Shown here piece by piece: positions 21,605-31,085 of a DNA stretch of 64,000 bases. The DNA comes from Botryosphaeria dothidea (Eukaryota > Ascomycota > Dothideomycetes > Botryosphaeriales > Botryosphaeriaceae). The notes under the pieces are model-generated. The model had not been told where the DNA came from, did not search any database, and saw only the letters and a list, made by a program, of their open reading frames with translations. The DNA lies in assembly GCA_011503125.2 (NCBI GenBank), contig WWBZ02000022.1, positions 1,984,001 through 2,048,000 of the forward strand. The letters are read 5' to 3'. Numbering within the stretch: position 1 is the stretch's first letter; every line of letters begins with the position of its first letter. The position numbers and the translations under genes were made by a program.

Positions 21605-22569
21605 ATGTTGTTTCCCTGCGTCCAATTGCCGCTGCTGGCCCTCTTTGCGGCCGCAGTGAGCGCCCAGATGAGCTCCGACTCCACCGACTCCACCACCTCC
21701 ACAACCGTGTTGACGACCATCAGCACGACGCTGTCATGGACCTCGCCGAACGCCACTCTGAGCGCGAATGCCTCGTCGTCTTCTGGAAATGCGAGCGCGA
21801 CGACTACTGGAAAGTACCCCGTCACCACGGACAATTCGTGCGGTGCAGAGGTCAGCCGGATGTGTCTGCTCACCGGCGTAAACCCCTGCTGCAGGCAAGT
21901 CACAGCCCTATGCCCCCCTCCCTGAATGACATTACTGACACTCCATCACAGTGGTAACGGGTAAGCCTCAAACATATCCCAATCTCTCCCCAAAATGAAA
22001 ACCTGGAGGAACTGACACTTCAAAAAAGCTTCTGCGGCAGCGGCTCCGACTACTGCGGCGGCGGCTGCCAGCCCGAGTACGGCAACTGCGGCACCAACAT
22101 CACGGCCAACACCACCCTCGGCAACCCGGCCTGCAGCTGGGCGGGCGAGGGCACGAGTCCGCGCTGCGACGGGCGGTGCGGCAGCAACTTCAACAACTCC
22201 ATCTGCAACTCCGCCGCCGGTCCGGACGACTTCGTGCAGTTTGGCGTGTTTGGGTATGGGCCGTGCTGCAGGTGAGTTCTCTTTCCATGTGAAGAGAGAG
22301 AGAGAGAGAGAGGTGCCGCTGACGAAACTGTGTGCGACAGCTCCGAAGGCTTCTGCGGGAACACGGAGGCACACTGCGCCGCGGGGTGCCAGAGCGGGTG
22401 CAACGGCAGTGATTCCGCTTCGTCGTCCTCTTCCGCAGGTGCCACTGTTACGGTCACCGCGTCTGCAGCAGCCTCGTCGACTGGGCTGGCGAATCACGTC
22501 GTTGTTGCGTCGTCGGGTGGTACGTTTGCCCTCGTCTTGTCGCTTTTGGGCGCCTTGTTGGCAATTTGA
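21605..22569 (+). CDS. GPI-type secreted chitin-binding protein with two hevein-like modules
   Basis: Four exons (21605-21894, 21952-21960, 22029-22271, 22341-22569) encode 256 residues. A signal peptide (MLFPCVQLPLLALFAAAVSA) leads into a Ser/Thr-rich stretch, then a hevein-like module ending PCCSGNGFCGSGSDYCGGG, a spacer, a second module ending PCCSSEGFCGNTEAHC, a Ser-rich linker and a hydrophobic tail ending LVLSLLGALLAI, as expected for GPI attachment. The spacing CCSxxGFCGxxxxYCGxGC matches chitin-binding type 1 only if the 9-nt exon 2 is used. Intron 1 has a GC donor (GCAAGT), intron 2 GTAAGC, and intron 3 (69 nt) carries an (AG)10 tract. Both modules are interrupted at the same codon, right after CC. 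The protein should sit in the wall or plasma membrane and bind chitin. Its 3' end faces that of the Cys-rich membrane protein gene. Confidence 0.87.
22293..22312 (+). repeat. (AG)10 microsatellite in an intron
   Basis: Ten AG units lie within intron 3 of the chitin-binding gene, 22 nt after the donor. No coding effect is expected, though length changes might alter acceptor use. Confidence 0.85.
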
Positions 22570-22813
22570 GAAAAGAGAGTGCTCATGTTGTCTTTTGTAT
22601 CATTGCATATATGTCTTCATCGTAAATTGTAATCTTCCATCCAAGACAGATGAAGTCCGAATAGACCGTGTTTTATCTTCCCGCGCCTCGCTCCAACCAC
22701 TGTGAACCGTCCGCACCGTCGCTACTGTTTCACCATCCCAAAACAGGAGGTAGGAAAATTCCCTCAAAAGGAAATAATCAAAATCTACACGAAGAAGAGA
22801 AAGAGACAACAAA

Positions 22814-24198
22814 TCACACATCCCTCCCCCCACTACCACCACCACCTCCCCCTCTCCTCCTCTCCCACGCCCCTCCCCCTTCCTCCTCCTCAATCCTCGG
22901 CGGAAACATCGGACTCAACCGCGACACCTCCGAGTACCCCGTCCCCTCCCCTCTTCCATACGCGCTCCTCGGCGTGCTCGGCAACGAACTCACGCCCCCC
23001 TCCGACCGCTCCGACTCGCCATCCTGCTCCTCCCCTGGGCCCCTGCCCTGCGGCGGGAAATTCGGACTGCGCGGCGACGTCCTGGGAGAGAGCCGGCCGT
23101 GCGGATGCAGCCCGGAAATCGCCAGCCCGCGCGGCGTCAGCCTGCGCTCCTTCTTCTCGTTCGTCGTCGTCGTCGTCGCCGACGACCAGCTGGAGCCGCG
23201 GCTATGCGTCGTTGCATGAGTGCCTTGGGAGCGCGGCGTCGAGCCGGCGATCGTCGAGCCTTCGAGCTCGTGCACGGCGTCGTCGCCGGGCAGCTCGACG
23301 GTCGGGCTGCCGGCACCGAGTTCGGAAGGGGTGTTGGGGGCCGGTTTGCGCGGGTAGCCGTCCTGGAGGGGATTCAGTGAGTTGCTTCGCACTTTTGCCG
23401 AACGTGAAGCATTGGCTTTACTCACGAGCTCGACGGCGGCCCAGTTGTTGGGGCTGCCGGTGATGGCGGAGTAGCGGGGAGGGTGGAGCGGGGAGGAATG
23501 GTGGCCTAGGGATTTCCGTCAGACTTCCGTGTCATCCTTTTTCGAGGGGAGGTGAGGGGCTTGCTTTTACCTTTTCCTCCTCCTGACGGGGGATTCGTGG
23601 CGGAGAGCTCGGAGACGGGGTCGCGGTCGCGGCCGCTGAGCTCGGCGAGCGATTCTTTCTTCTTCTTCTTTGCGTTGCGGCGCCGGCGCCAGATGAGCGC
23701 GCCGATGACGAAGAAGATGACGACGACGGCGCCGACGACGCCGCCTGCGATGGCGGCGGTCGAGGTTGAGGAGGAGTCGGATGAGGCGGAGCTGGTTGCG
23801 GATGCGGAAGATGTTGCCGTCGAGGATGGACCGCCGGTAGGGAGCCAGGCGCTGGCTTTTGCCGCGTTGTTCGGGAGGTGTGCGCCGGTTAGGCTCACCT
23901 GCGGGCAGCCGGTGAGGCCAGATGCACGGCAGGCGTTTTCTCTGCAGCATCCCAGGAAAGGCGGATCGGTGCCGGTGCAGGTGTAGAACTGGCCGCTGTC
24001 GCACTCGAGGTCGGGGAAGGAGCCGTAGGCTGATGCGTTGAAACTGGCTGCCCGCAGGTTTCCAGCAGAGCAGCCGTTCTCATTGCAGGGATCGCTCGTG
24101 CAGCATCCGACAAACTGGACGCCGGCTCCGCATGAGTACCAGGTGCCGCCGCTTGGGCAGGAAGGGTCGAACTCTTGTCGGGCTTGGAGAAACGGCAT
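22814..24198 (-). CDS. Single-pass membrane protein with two Cys-rich extracellular modules
   Basis: Three exons (24198-23571, 23505-23426, 23362-22814; introns 65 and 63 nt) encode 418 residues. There is no cleaved signal peptide; the protein starts MPFLQARQEF, so it is probably inserted by its membrane segment with the N-terminus outside. Two similar Cys modules follow, each with a WY.C or FY.C block, then F.GCC, then DPC or NAC and a last Cys (about residues 14-43 and 66-98). After a Ser/Thr stalk (124-147) comes one membrane helix (about 148-170), then RRRR with a Lys-rich stop-transfer sequence and a long, basic, Pro/Ser/Gly-rich cytoplasmic tail with several TPR/SPR sites that could be phosphorylated. 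The layout resembles fungal wall sensors of the WSC/MID2 kind, but the Cys modules are not WSC. I infer a surface sensor or wall-linked protein; function unknown. Confidence 0.83.
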
Positions 24199-25306
24199 TA
24201 ATATTTGGCGGCGTTGAGATATGAGTAAGTTACGGTGGTGATGTGCGTCATCTGGCGCGTGGTGTGGGAAAAAAGTATGGACAGAAAGCAAGGCAAGGCA
24301 GGGAGAATATTACAACGGACCAGTATCGGAATTCAGATTATGACATTAGGTGGGCGTTGGTCTGGGAACCAAGAGCAACCGCTGTGTGGAGGATTTCCTG
24401 TGGCCGGCGGGAGGAGCGTACGGCACGGCGGCGGCTCATGTGTAGCTTCCTTTGTGCGATATTTGTGCGGGGCCGCGCACACCACGGTAGCAGTGCAGGC
24501 TGAGCACGAGGGCAACCAGGCAGTGATCTACGCTTCGCTCTGTGGCACGGTGCGATAGTTTGGAAGTGTCTGATTGGGGGCTGGCCCGGCGCCAAGGCAT
24601 GCAAGGCTGAGCTCAAAGACGCAACTGCGGGAAGCCTGCAGCTGGCGTGTAAGGCTTCCGACACAATAAGGCCGCTGTTGGCGCTCCTACCGACTGCAAG
24701 TGAAGTGGTATACTTGTTCGCCAACACCAACGTCTTCGCCGCGTAGCCAGCAACTCGACAATCGCTCCCGCAACGCTTTTCGGGCCCTTCTTCTGCCACC
24801 CCTGCGGCGCGCGTTGGTGGCGTTCTGCTAAGAATATACGAGCCGGAGGCACAGAAGAGCCTGGGCGCTTTCACTTTCTGATTCCACCTCACATGCGCCA
24901 CGTTCGCTTTCGCGTGCCATCAACGCGGCCGCTCCATCGGCCGATGAGTAAGCTTACATGTCCTAACCAAAAGCAACCAAAGTAGACCTCCCAAGCGTAA
25001 TATTTCGCTTGCTCCCTTGACGAGCCAAGGACAAATCCCTGGGCAAGGTGATGACCGCTGCCGACTCGCATACACGATTTACCCAATCCGACTATTCTTA
25101 CGCACCTGCGGTTCTGCTGAAGATTTCAGCTGTCCACTTAACATCTTGACACCGTGCAATGACGCCGCATGGGGAAGATGTATTCGCTTTTTCATCATCT
25201 GAAGAATTGTTGAATGTCATGGTGGCGGTGAATCTCTTCTCGCTGAAGACTTTCTGCAAGCCTCGCCGGTCTGGACTCGTGTTCGCCATGCAGACTCACG
25301 CCGACC
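24199..25306. other. Intergenic region without a supported gene
   Basis: Promoter side of the Cys-rich membrane protein gene and 3' side of the aquaglyceroporin gene. Frames of up to 187 codons on the minus strand around 24.3-24.9 kb lack motifs and splice structure. Confidence 0.5.
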
Positions 25307-27133
25307 TCACCCGCGTTGACCGTCGGCGTCACAGCCACTGTCGCTTCTCTCGTCTTCCCCCTTTTTGTGGTCCTTCATTGTCTCAGCCTTCTCGTTGCTT
25401 GAGGTAATTGGTCTGTACTCTCTCTCACCACCATCACCATTGTCTCTTCTCTCTTGGCCGGCTGGGCCCGTGTCCCAGCCTGTGTCTTTCGATGCCTCCA
25501 TTCCCACGTCTTTCTCATCTTTCCTTTCTCGATTGTCCGGCTGCTTTTCCTCCTTCTCTCTTCTTGACTTCGCTTCAGCCTCACAACCGTGCTGACTGTG
25601 CCGGTCTTCGTCGCATGTAGCATCTCCATGTTGCTTGGAATCCTCCTTGGGTGTGTCCCAAGTAATGTCTTTCGTGTCCGCCACACTCTCCTCGTACTCC
25701 TCCCTTCCGCTTCCTGATCCCTTCTCTTCGGGCTCTCCATTCTTTCCAGCTTCTCCACCGACGTTGGCAAAGTCCTCGCTTTCCACGTTCCCGTCAAAGC
25801 CTTCTTCTTCGTCCTTTTCCTTCTTTTTCAATTGCCTCCGAATGCTCCACCACAGCTGGCCCAGGCCCAGCCACGGCGTATTAACAGGGCTAGGGCCAGT
25901 GTAGATGAACGCGTCGTACATCCATGCGCCAGAGAAGCACGCAATAAAAGGCACAAAAATTGGGACCTACATTATGCGCACAGCTTGAATTAGTGAGGAG
26001 AACATAAAGGTGGACGCGTCACGTGTCAACCACTTACCCAGAAAAAGTAGTTTCCCGTCGTCCAGATCTCCTTTGGATACCCAACCATTGACATGAACGC
26101 CCGTCCAGTGAGATCGCGGCCCGGGTTGATCGGAGACCTGGCTTGTGTCAGTTTTATGACCCGCGTGTTGATAGGAACATATCCAAAGCGCAACTTCGGA
26201 GGAACGCACCCAGTCTGCCACCCGAAGCAGCTAATGAGGGTAAAGCTCAAGAAGAACAGGGCCATCGTGAACACTCCACCTCCGCCTTTCTGATTTTTTT
26301 TCTTTTGGTCAGCCTCCGATGAAACCTACCCTGGCGAAGCCACGAGAGACACGTACTAAAGCTGCACCGTTCTCGTCTCTCAGCGCGAAGATGCAAAAGG
26401 TGGTGGCAAAGTTGCCAACGAACTCCGAGACGAACTGGCTGCCCGACGGCACGAACTCGGCCGGAAACGTTGCGAATATCTTGGCCGACGACGTCTGGAC
26501 GGGCGGCACAGTCCTGACGCCGGGGCCCTCGAAGTAATCGATGGCCGGGAGGTATTGTCCGTATACGACCGCAGCCGCCGCTAACGCGCCGAGGAGCTGC
26601 GCGCACAGGTAGGTCGGGAAACGTCGGAGAGGAACGCCGCGGAAGATGCAGTTGGTGAGCGTGACGGCTGGGTTGAGGTATGCGCCCGAGTCTCCGGCGA
26701 CGTAGATGCCGAACATCTGGCCGGCCGACCAACTGGTTTGCCATATCTGTCAATACCACTCCCGACCGGTTGACCATGTCAGAACTTACGCGAAGCATAT
26801 GTTGACACAGGATCCGTATTCCTTGCTGCTCAGGTACGTCTGCGCCGTCACAGAGTCTCCAAAAAGGACGAGAATGAAGACGCCCCAGAATTCAAGAAAC
26901 GGCTCTCTCAGGAGTAGGCGTATTCTGCTCCAGAGCAGCAGGTCTTCTTGGGCGTGGTCAGAGTTACAACATCCAGCGGCAACGGGATCCGGTCGTAGAC
27001 CAAGATGGCGGCGGGCTGAGTGCATGGTGCTCGATACATAGCCCCAGTCAGGGTCTTTGCTTTTGTTGAACAGTGGTAGGGAAGGACTCCTGTCATTGAA
27101 TCGCCTTCGTGATCTTTTCACAGCTTTCCGCAT
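25307..27133 (-). CDS. Aquaglyceroporin (MIP family) with long charged C-terminal tail
   Basis: Five exons (27133-26790, 26732-26357, 26289-26210, 26137-26038, 25966-25307), with introns of 57-72 nt, give 519 residues. The core begins near REPFLEFWGVFILVLFGD (helix 1). The first half-helix motif is GAYLNPAVTLT (NPA 135-137). The second is SPINPGRDLTGR, so NPG (271-273) replaces NPA. The junctions NICFA-WSAGQ, GAAL-KGGGG and WQT-G-SPINP fit the family alignment, which fixed the acceptors. The channel should pass glycerol and small polyols across the plasma membrane. About 175 residues after helix 6 form an extremely Glu/Lys/Asp-rich tail, cytoplasmic and probably disordered. The N-terminal 60 residues before helix 1 do not resemble other family members and could hide an unrecognised intron. 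Confidence 0.87.
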
Positions 27134-28016
27134 TCTGGAAAGATGATAGAATGTTAGCTGGTTTTATTTTAAGTGTATTGGATCAAAAGTCAGGATGATA
27201 ATTTAATTCGTATCCGCGACTTGAGCACTCTGCCCTTTGATTTTGCTTAGAAGAAAATCCATGGGAGAAACCTGCACATCTTTGATAAAAGGGACCATGG
27301 TATGTGGGCGATGCAGTCATGAGCCGGCACGCGTCACCCGCACGATCCCGGTCGACGTTTGCGTCATTCGCTTGTAATTTGCGTCCGCATCGGCACACAT
27401 GCGGACCGTCGCACCCAATCGAGGTTTCAGGTCCACGGGAGGCGCGTACAAGTTCCATAGTTCCTGTCGATCATCTGTATCCCCAGTCACAGATCATGGG
27501 AAAAAATCAAGGAGTGGCCGGCATTCCTACCTACAACGCCAGTCGACAAGTGAGACGTGATCACCTCCTGACTCATGGTAGGGTTGGTTGGATGATCATT
27601 CTAGTCACAGCAACATCGCGTCAATTACAATTTACTGTACGCATTCATGGACGCAGATTTCTGAACTTCTGTTGGTTTCAACCCCTTTCGGCGGCTTGGG
27701 GGATGCAGGTCAGCGCATTTTCTTCGACAGTGCTTACCTGACGAAGTAGTCAGGATACAGATATGCTCAACCCGGAGGTTTAAATGAGAGGCCGATGATG
27801 ACCTCAGCCTCCTGAAGAATCAGTGATCTCCGGCAATGAGCTCGACGTTTCAAAGGAAGAAATGATGGCCTACAGATTCCGATGCACCGTTCAGAAGAGA
27901 GGAAAACGAAGGGAACTTCAAAGGATGGCAGAATATATGCTCACCACGATCTACCACAGCACACACATACATATGTATCGAAGTCACGTTCGTCTCTACT
28001 CTACCAAGGTTCGTCT
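27134..28016. other. Intergenic region without a supported gene
   Basis: Upstream region of the aquaglyceroporin gene and 3' region of the zinc-ribbon gene. No motif-bearing frame. A 21-nt tandem duplication begins at 27988. Confidence 0.5.
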
Positions 28017-28029
28017 CTACTCGACCAAG
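27988..28029 (+). repeat. 21-nt direct tandem duplication
   Basis: Two adjacent 21-nt units (27988-28008 and 28009-28029) differ at a single base. The pair spans the stop codon of the zinc-ribbon gene, so the duplication may have changed the last codons of that protein. Confidence 0.8.
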
Positions 28030-28733
28030 GAATGCAACCAACACAATCCCCAACCAAGCAGCTGCGCCAGCACAACCACCGCCAGCACAACCACCGCTGA
28101 CGGCACCCTCTCCCCCCACACCGGCATCCGCACCCCCCTCACCGCCCACCACCACCTCAACACCACATCCACCCCCTCGCTGAAAGTCGTGCCCTCCCAC
28201 CCAGGCGTCCGCGGCACATAAAACTCCAAAAACTCATCCGCCACGCGCCTCCTGCACGCCGGCTCCCCGCACCGCGCGAGAAACTTGTCCAGGAGCGCGC
28301 ACTTCCTGCGCCTGGCAAACGGACTCAGCGCACGCCGCGGCGCCCGCGCGCTGCCCACGTCGCCGCACCGCTCGCGCATCTGGTCGTCCATGAACCAGCT
28401 GCGCGAGTCGGCGATGGTGGCGGTGCCGCAGAAGGGGCAGACGAAGCCGCGGTGGTCGCGGGCGGTGGGGTGGTAGGGGAGGAGCGCGGCGGACGTGGTG
28501 CCGTCGGCGGCGACGGGGCGGGAGAGGGTGCAGTGGGAACAGGGCGGGTTGCGGCAGAGGGCGCAGCGGGAGGGGTTGATGGGGTGGGTGGACGGCCGGA
28601 GTCGGGTGTCGCGGGTGAGGGCGTTGTGGGTGTGGCAGACGCAGCAGCGCCAGTGGGCGACATCGATGATGTGGTGGTCCTTTGGAGAGTGGGGAGTGAC
28701 GGGTGTTCCGATAACAAGTTTCTGCTGGGCCAT
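28017..28733 (-). CDS. Zinc-ribbon protein with C-terminal membrane anchor
   Basis: One exon, 238 residues. Cys pairs suggest two zinc ribbons: WRCCVCHTHN (about 29-38) with CALCRNPPCSHC (about 57-68), then FVCPFCG (near 98-104), with a further GEPACRR. This layout matches the family usually named probable double zinc ribbon protein in Pezizomycotina; no function is established. The last 40 residues contain one hydrophobic helix (AVVVLAVVVLAQLLGWGLCWL) followed by only five residues, the pattern of a tail-anchored membrane protein with the zinc part in the cytosol. The helix is encoded partly by short direct repeats (VVVLA twice). The ATG 28733 is the first in frame. It could act as a scaffold or ubiquitin-type adaptor, but that is only a guess. 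Confidence 0.78.
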   Translation of the reverse strand: MAQQKLVIGTPVTPHSPKDHHIIDVAHWRCCVCHTHNALTRDTRLRPSTHPINPSRCALCRNPPCSHCTLSRPVAADGTTSAALLPYHPTARDHRGFVCPFCGTATIADSRSWFMDDQMRERCGDVGSARAPRRALSPFARRRKCALLDKFLARCGEPACRRRVADEFLEFYVPRTPGWEGTTFSEGVDVVLRWWWAVRGVRMPVWGERVPSAVVVLAVVVLAQLLGWGLCWLHSLVE

Positions 28734-29185
28734 TTCGATTTTTCAAAGGGTGCTGTTTGCGGAACGATTAGTGGAATCGAAAGGGAGAATTATGTACCTG
28801 CAAGCTCTGCCTGAAGATGAACTGTAGTAATCACTGGAAGTAAAGAGCGCTGAAGGGAATTGCAAGAGGAGATGGGAACATGATTTACGTGTGAGAAAAA
28901 GCGACGTTTTTTTGTGGAATGAAAGTGCCAAGGAGGCGTTGGGCAGAACAAAGGAGCTAAAAACAGGCCTGACGTGGTTGGATTAGACGTTTCTTTGTGT
29001 TGAAATTTGAATGACTTCGCCAAGTGTTGAAGTCTTAGAATGAATTCATTGAGATCTAGCCGCAATGCCATTATGATAGAATGAAAGAAGTGGTCTACTC
29101 GAGGGGGAATATCACATTGTATCGCTTACAAACAACAGAGAAACAAAGAACAAACACCGCCAAATGCGTATCTTTTAAAAGGAAT
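28734..29185. other. Upstream region of the zinc-ribbon gene
   Basis: 452 nt between two minus-strand genes, AT-rich around 28900-29060. It holds the promoter of the zinc-ribbon gene and the 3' end of the oxidoreductase gene. No further feature seen. Confidence 0.5.
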
Positions 29186-30364
29186 CTAGCTCTTGTAAAC
29201 CTTCTTCTTTGCCCACTTGTCACCAGTGACGTAGTCCGGTGTTTGATTGGCGAAGAACGTCTTGCCTTTGATCATGTTTCCGAAGACGCTGGGTACCCAG
29301 TAGTTGAACAGAACACCAACTGCCTTCTTTCTGCCCACAGGCACAAGCATGTTCTGGGAAGTTTGGCCGGTGTAAGTTGGCTGAGCTCCAGACTTGCCGT
29401 TCGAAAGATCGTACTCGATGACGGAAGTGAGCGGAGGAATGGCGAACTGAATGTCCATGACGGAACCCTTGGAGTAAGAAGCGATGTCGCCGACAGCATA
29501 GACACGGGCAGCAGAGCCTGCAGCCTTTACTCTTTGGGTATCGTCAACGGCAACAGCGCCCCGTTCGTTCAGCCAAGACGAAGGCAGGAATTCATTGTTG
29601 AGCTTGGACCCGCGCGCATCAATGAAGAGATCAGCCGTGGTCTGGGAGCCGTCGCTGAGGTGCAAAACCTCCTTCCCTTCGGAATCGCTACCGCTGGACA
29701 CAATCTTGATGTTATGAACAACGGTAACACCCATTTGCTGCAAGTACTTTTGGGCTCGCTGGCCAACATCGGATCGGACCCTGCTAAGAAGGTTGGTGGT
29801 ACCGGAGTAGAGCAGAATGTCTTTCTTCTTGCCGTGAGCGAAGCCGAGTTCTCCAGCAGTCTCTACACCAACGGCACCACCACCGGCGATAACGATCCGT
29901 TGGGCAATCTTGAGTTTGTCCCGGAATTCTCCGAGGGCGGCCTCAGTCTGTTCCTTGGGCACGGCGGGGCTCCACAGTGGGGACTTGGACGAGGCACCAG
30001 TAGCGATGATCAGGGTATCGTAGTGGATAGAGGTGGAGTTCTTCTCTCCGGTGACATGCTCGATGGTGATCTCCCGCGTGGCAGGGTCCACGGAGCGCGC
30101 ATAGGCCTGGATGAATTCGAAGTTTGAATACTTGGCAAAGCCATCCTTGATGGGCCTCATGATCTGGTCGAGGGGAATGAGGTCGCCACGCGGGGCCATC
30201 CGAGGAGCAGCAACCTTGAAATAGAAGTGATCGGAGGGGTTGACAAGGATGAGCTTGTATTGGGACGGGTTCGGCAGGTCAGGGATGACGTGACGGAGGA
30301 GGTTGTGGGTGATGCTCAGGCCGGCGAACGAGCCGCCGAGAACGACGATGTTGTGAGTCGACAT
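29186..30364 (-). CDS. AIF/FSP1-like FAD-NAD(P)H oxidoreductase
   Basis: A single exon encodes 392 residues. The FAD Rossmann motif is IVVLGGSFAGLS at residues 6-17, the NAD(P)H-binding motif is IVIAGGGAVGVETAGEL (about 157-173), and the FAD-closing motif is YAVGDIAS (about 295-302). TLIIATGAS lies between the two dinucleotide motifs as usual. This is the AMID/AIFM2/FSP1 branch, which moves electrons from NAD(P)H to quinones; family members are often on membranes or lipid droplets. There is no N-terminal targeting sequence and no myristoylation Gly at position 2 (MSTHN), unlike animal FSP1. The C-terminal 60 residues contain hydrophobic and basic stretches that might bind membrane. It shares its upstream region with a divergent Zn2Cys6 gene, a possible regulator. 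Confidence 0.9.
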   Translation of the reverse strand: MSTHNIVVLGGSFAGLSITHNLLRHVIPDLPNPSQYKLILVNPSDHFYFKVAAPRMAPRGDLIPLDQIMRPIKDGFAKYSNFEFIQAYARSVDPATREITIEHVTGEKNSTSIHYDTLIIATGASSKSPLWSPAVPKEQTEAALGEFRDKLKIAQRIVIAGGGAVGVETAGELGFAHGKKKDILLYSGTTNLLSRVRSDVGQRAQKYLQQMGVTVVHNIKIVSSGSDSEGKEVLHLSDGSQTTADLFIDARGSKLNNEFLPSSWLNERGAVAVDDTQRVKAAGSAARVYAVGDIASYSKGSVMDIQFAIPPLTSVIEYDLSNGKSGAQPTYTGQTSQNMLVPVGRKKAVGVLFNYWVPSVFGNMIKGKTFFANQTPDYVTGDKWAKKKVYKS

Positions 30365-31085
30365 GGCGGGTGAGGATTGAGTGTCTCTATGGAGGATGGA
30401 GAGTGCTTGTTCCGGTGTTGGTCCTCCAGGCCGGTAGCCGATCGCTTATGAAGTACTCCATGGCAGGCAGGCGGGAGATTGGGTTGCAGCGCTTGAGGAG
30501 AGCTGACACAAGCAACAATGAGATGGATTTCAGAGCACAAAAGCAAAGAGTCAGTGTTGATTTCGCAGCAGAGACACTGTCGGTGCTTACCGACCTCGCC
30601 CGGGACGACGCTCAGACGGGGAAGGAAAGAGCTACGCCCGAAGAGGAATGGCGCAAGGGCTCCATCTCGGCCGAGTCCAAGCGTTGCTGAGGTAAGTCTG
30701 TGTTCTTTGTAAGCGTCGAGGCCGACGCTTCGCTCGCTCGGAACACGATCCTTCCGTGCCGGGGCTGTCAGCCCAATTGTTATTAGCTGCAAGACCGTCT
30801 GGCGACTTCTGCTTTAAACGTGCGCCATTCACTTAGTCGTGAGAGTAGAAGTTGCCAACAACATCAACCAAACCGGCGCGGGGAGCGATGGCTGACAGAG
30901 TGCGCGCCGGTGCAACCTTCTGGCCGAAGAGCGAGGCCGAAGGTGTTTCCGGTGCGAACCGCCCTTATGCGGGCCACCCGAGCCGACCTGCCCTCCCAGT
31001 TTGGCGGTTCGTGTCATCAAGAGAGTAGCCCAAGATCCTCCCCATGAAAAACACCATGGCTCTCTGCCTATAGCCATCGCGCACC
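30365..31085. promoter_or_regulatory. Divergent intergenic region, oxidoreductase and Zn2Cys6 factor
   Basis: 721 nt between two start codons that point away from each other. No clear TATA box on either side. The arrangement would allow the transcription factor to control its neighbour, a common layout in fungal gene pairs, but no binding site could be assigned. Confidence 0.4.

Noticed and set aside
22702..23463. A 253-codon plus-strand frame downstream of the chitin-binding gene
   Set aside because: It is antisense to the spliced cytoplasmic tail of the Cys-rich membrane protein, whose junctions are in phase.
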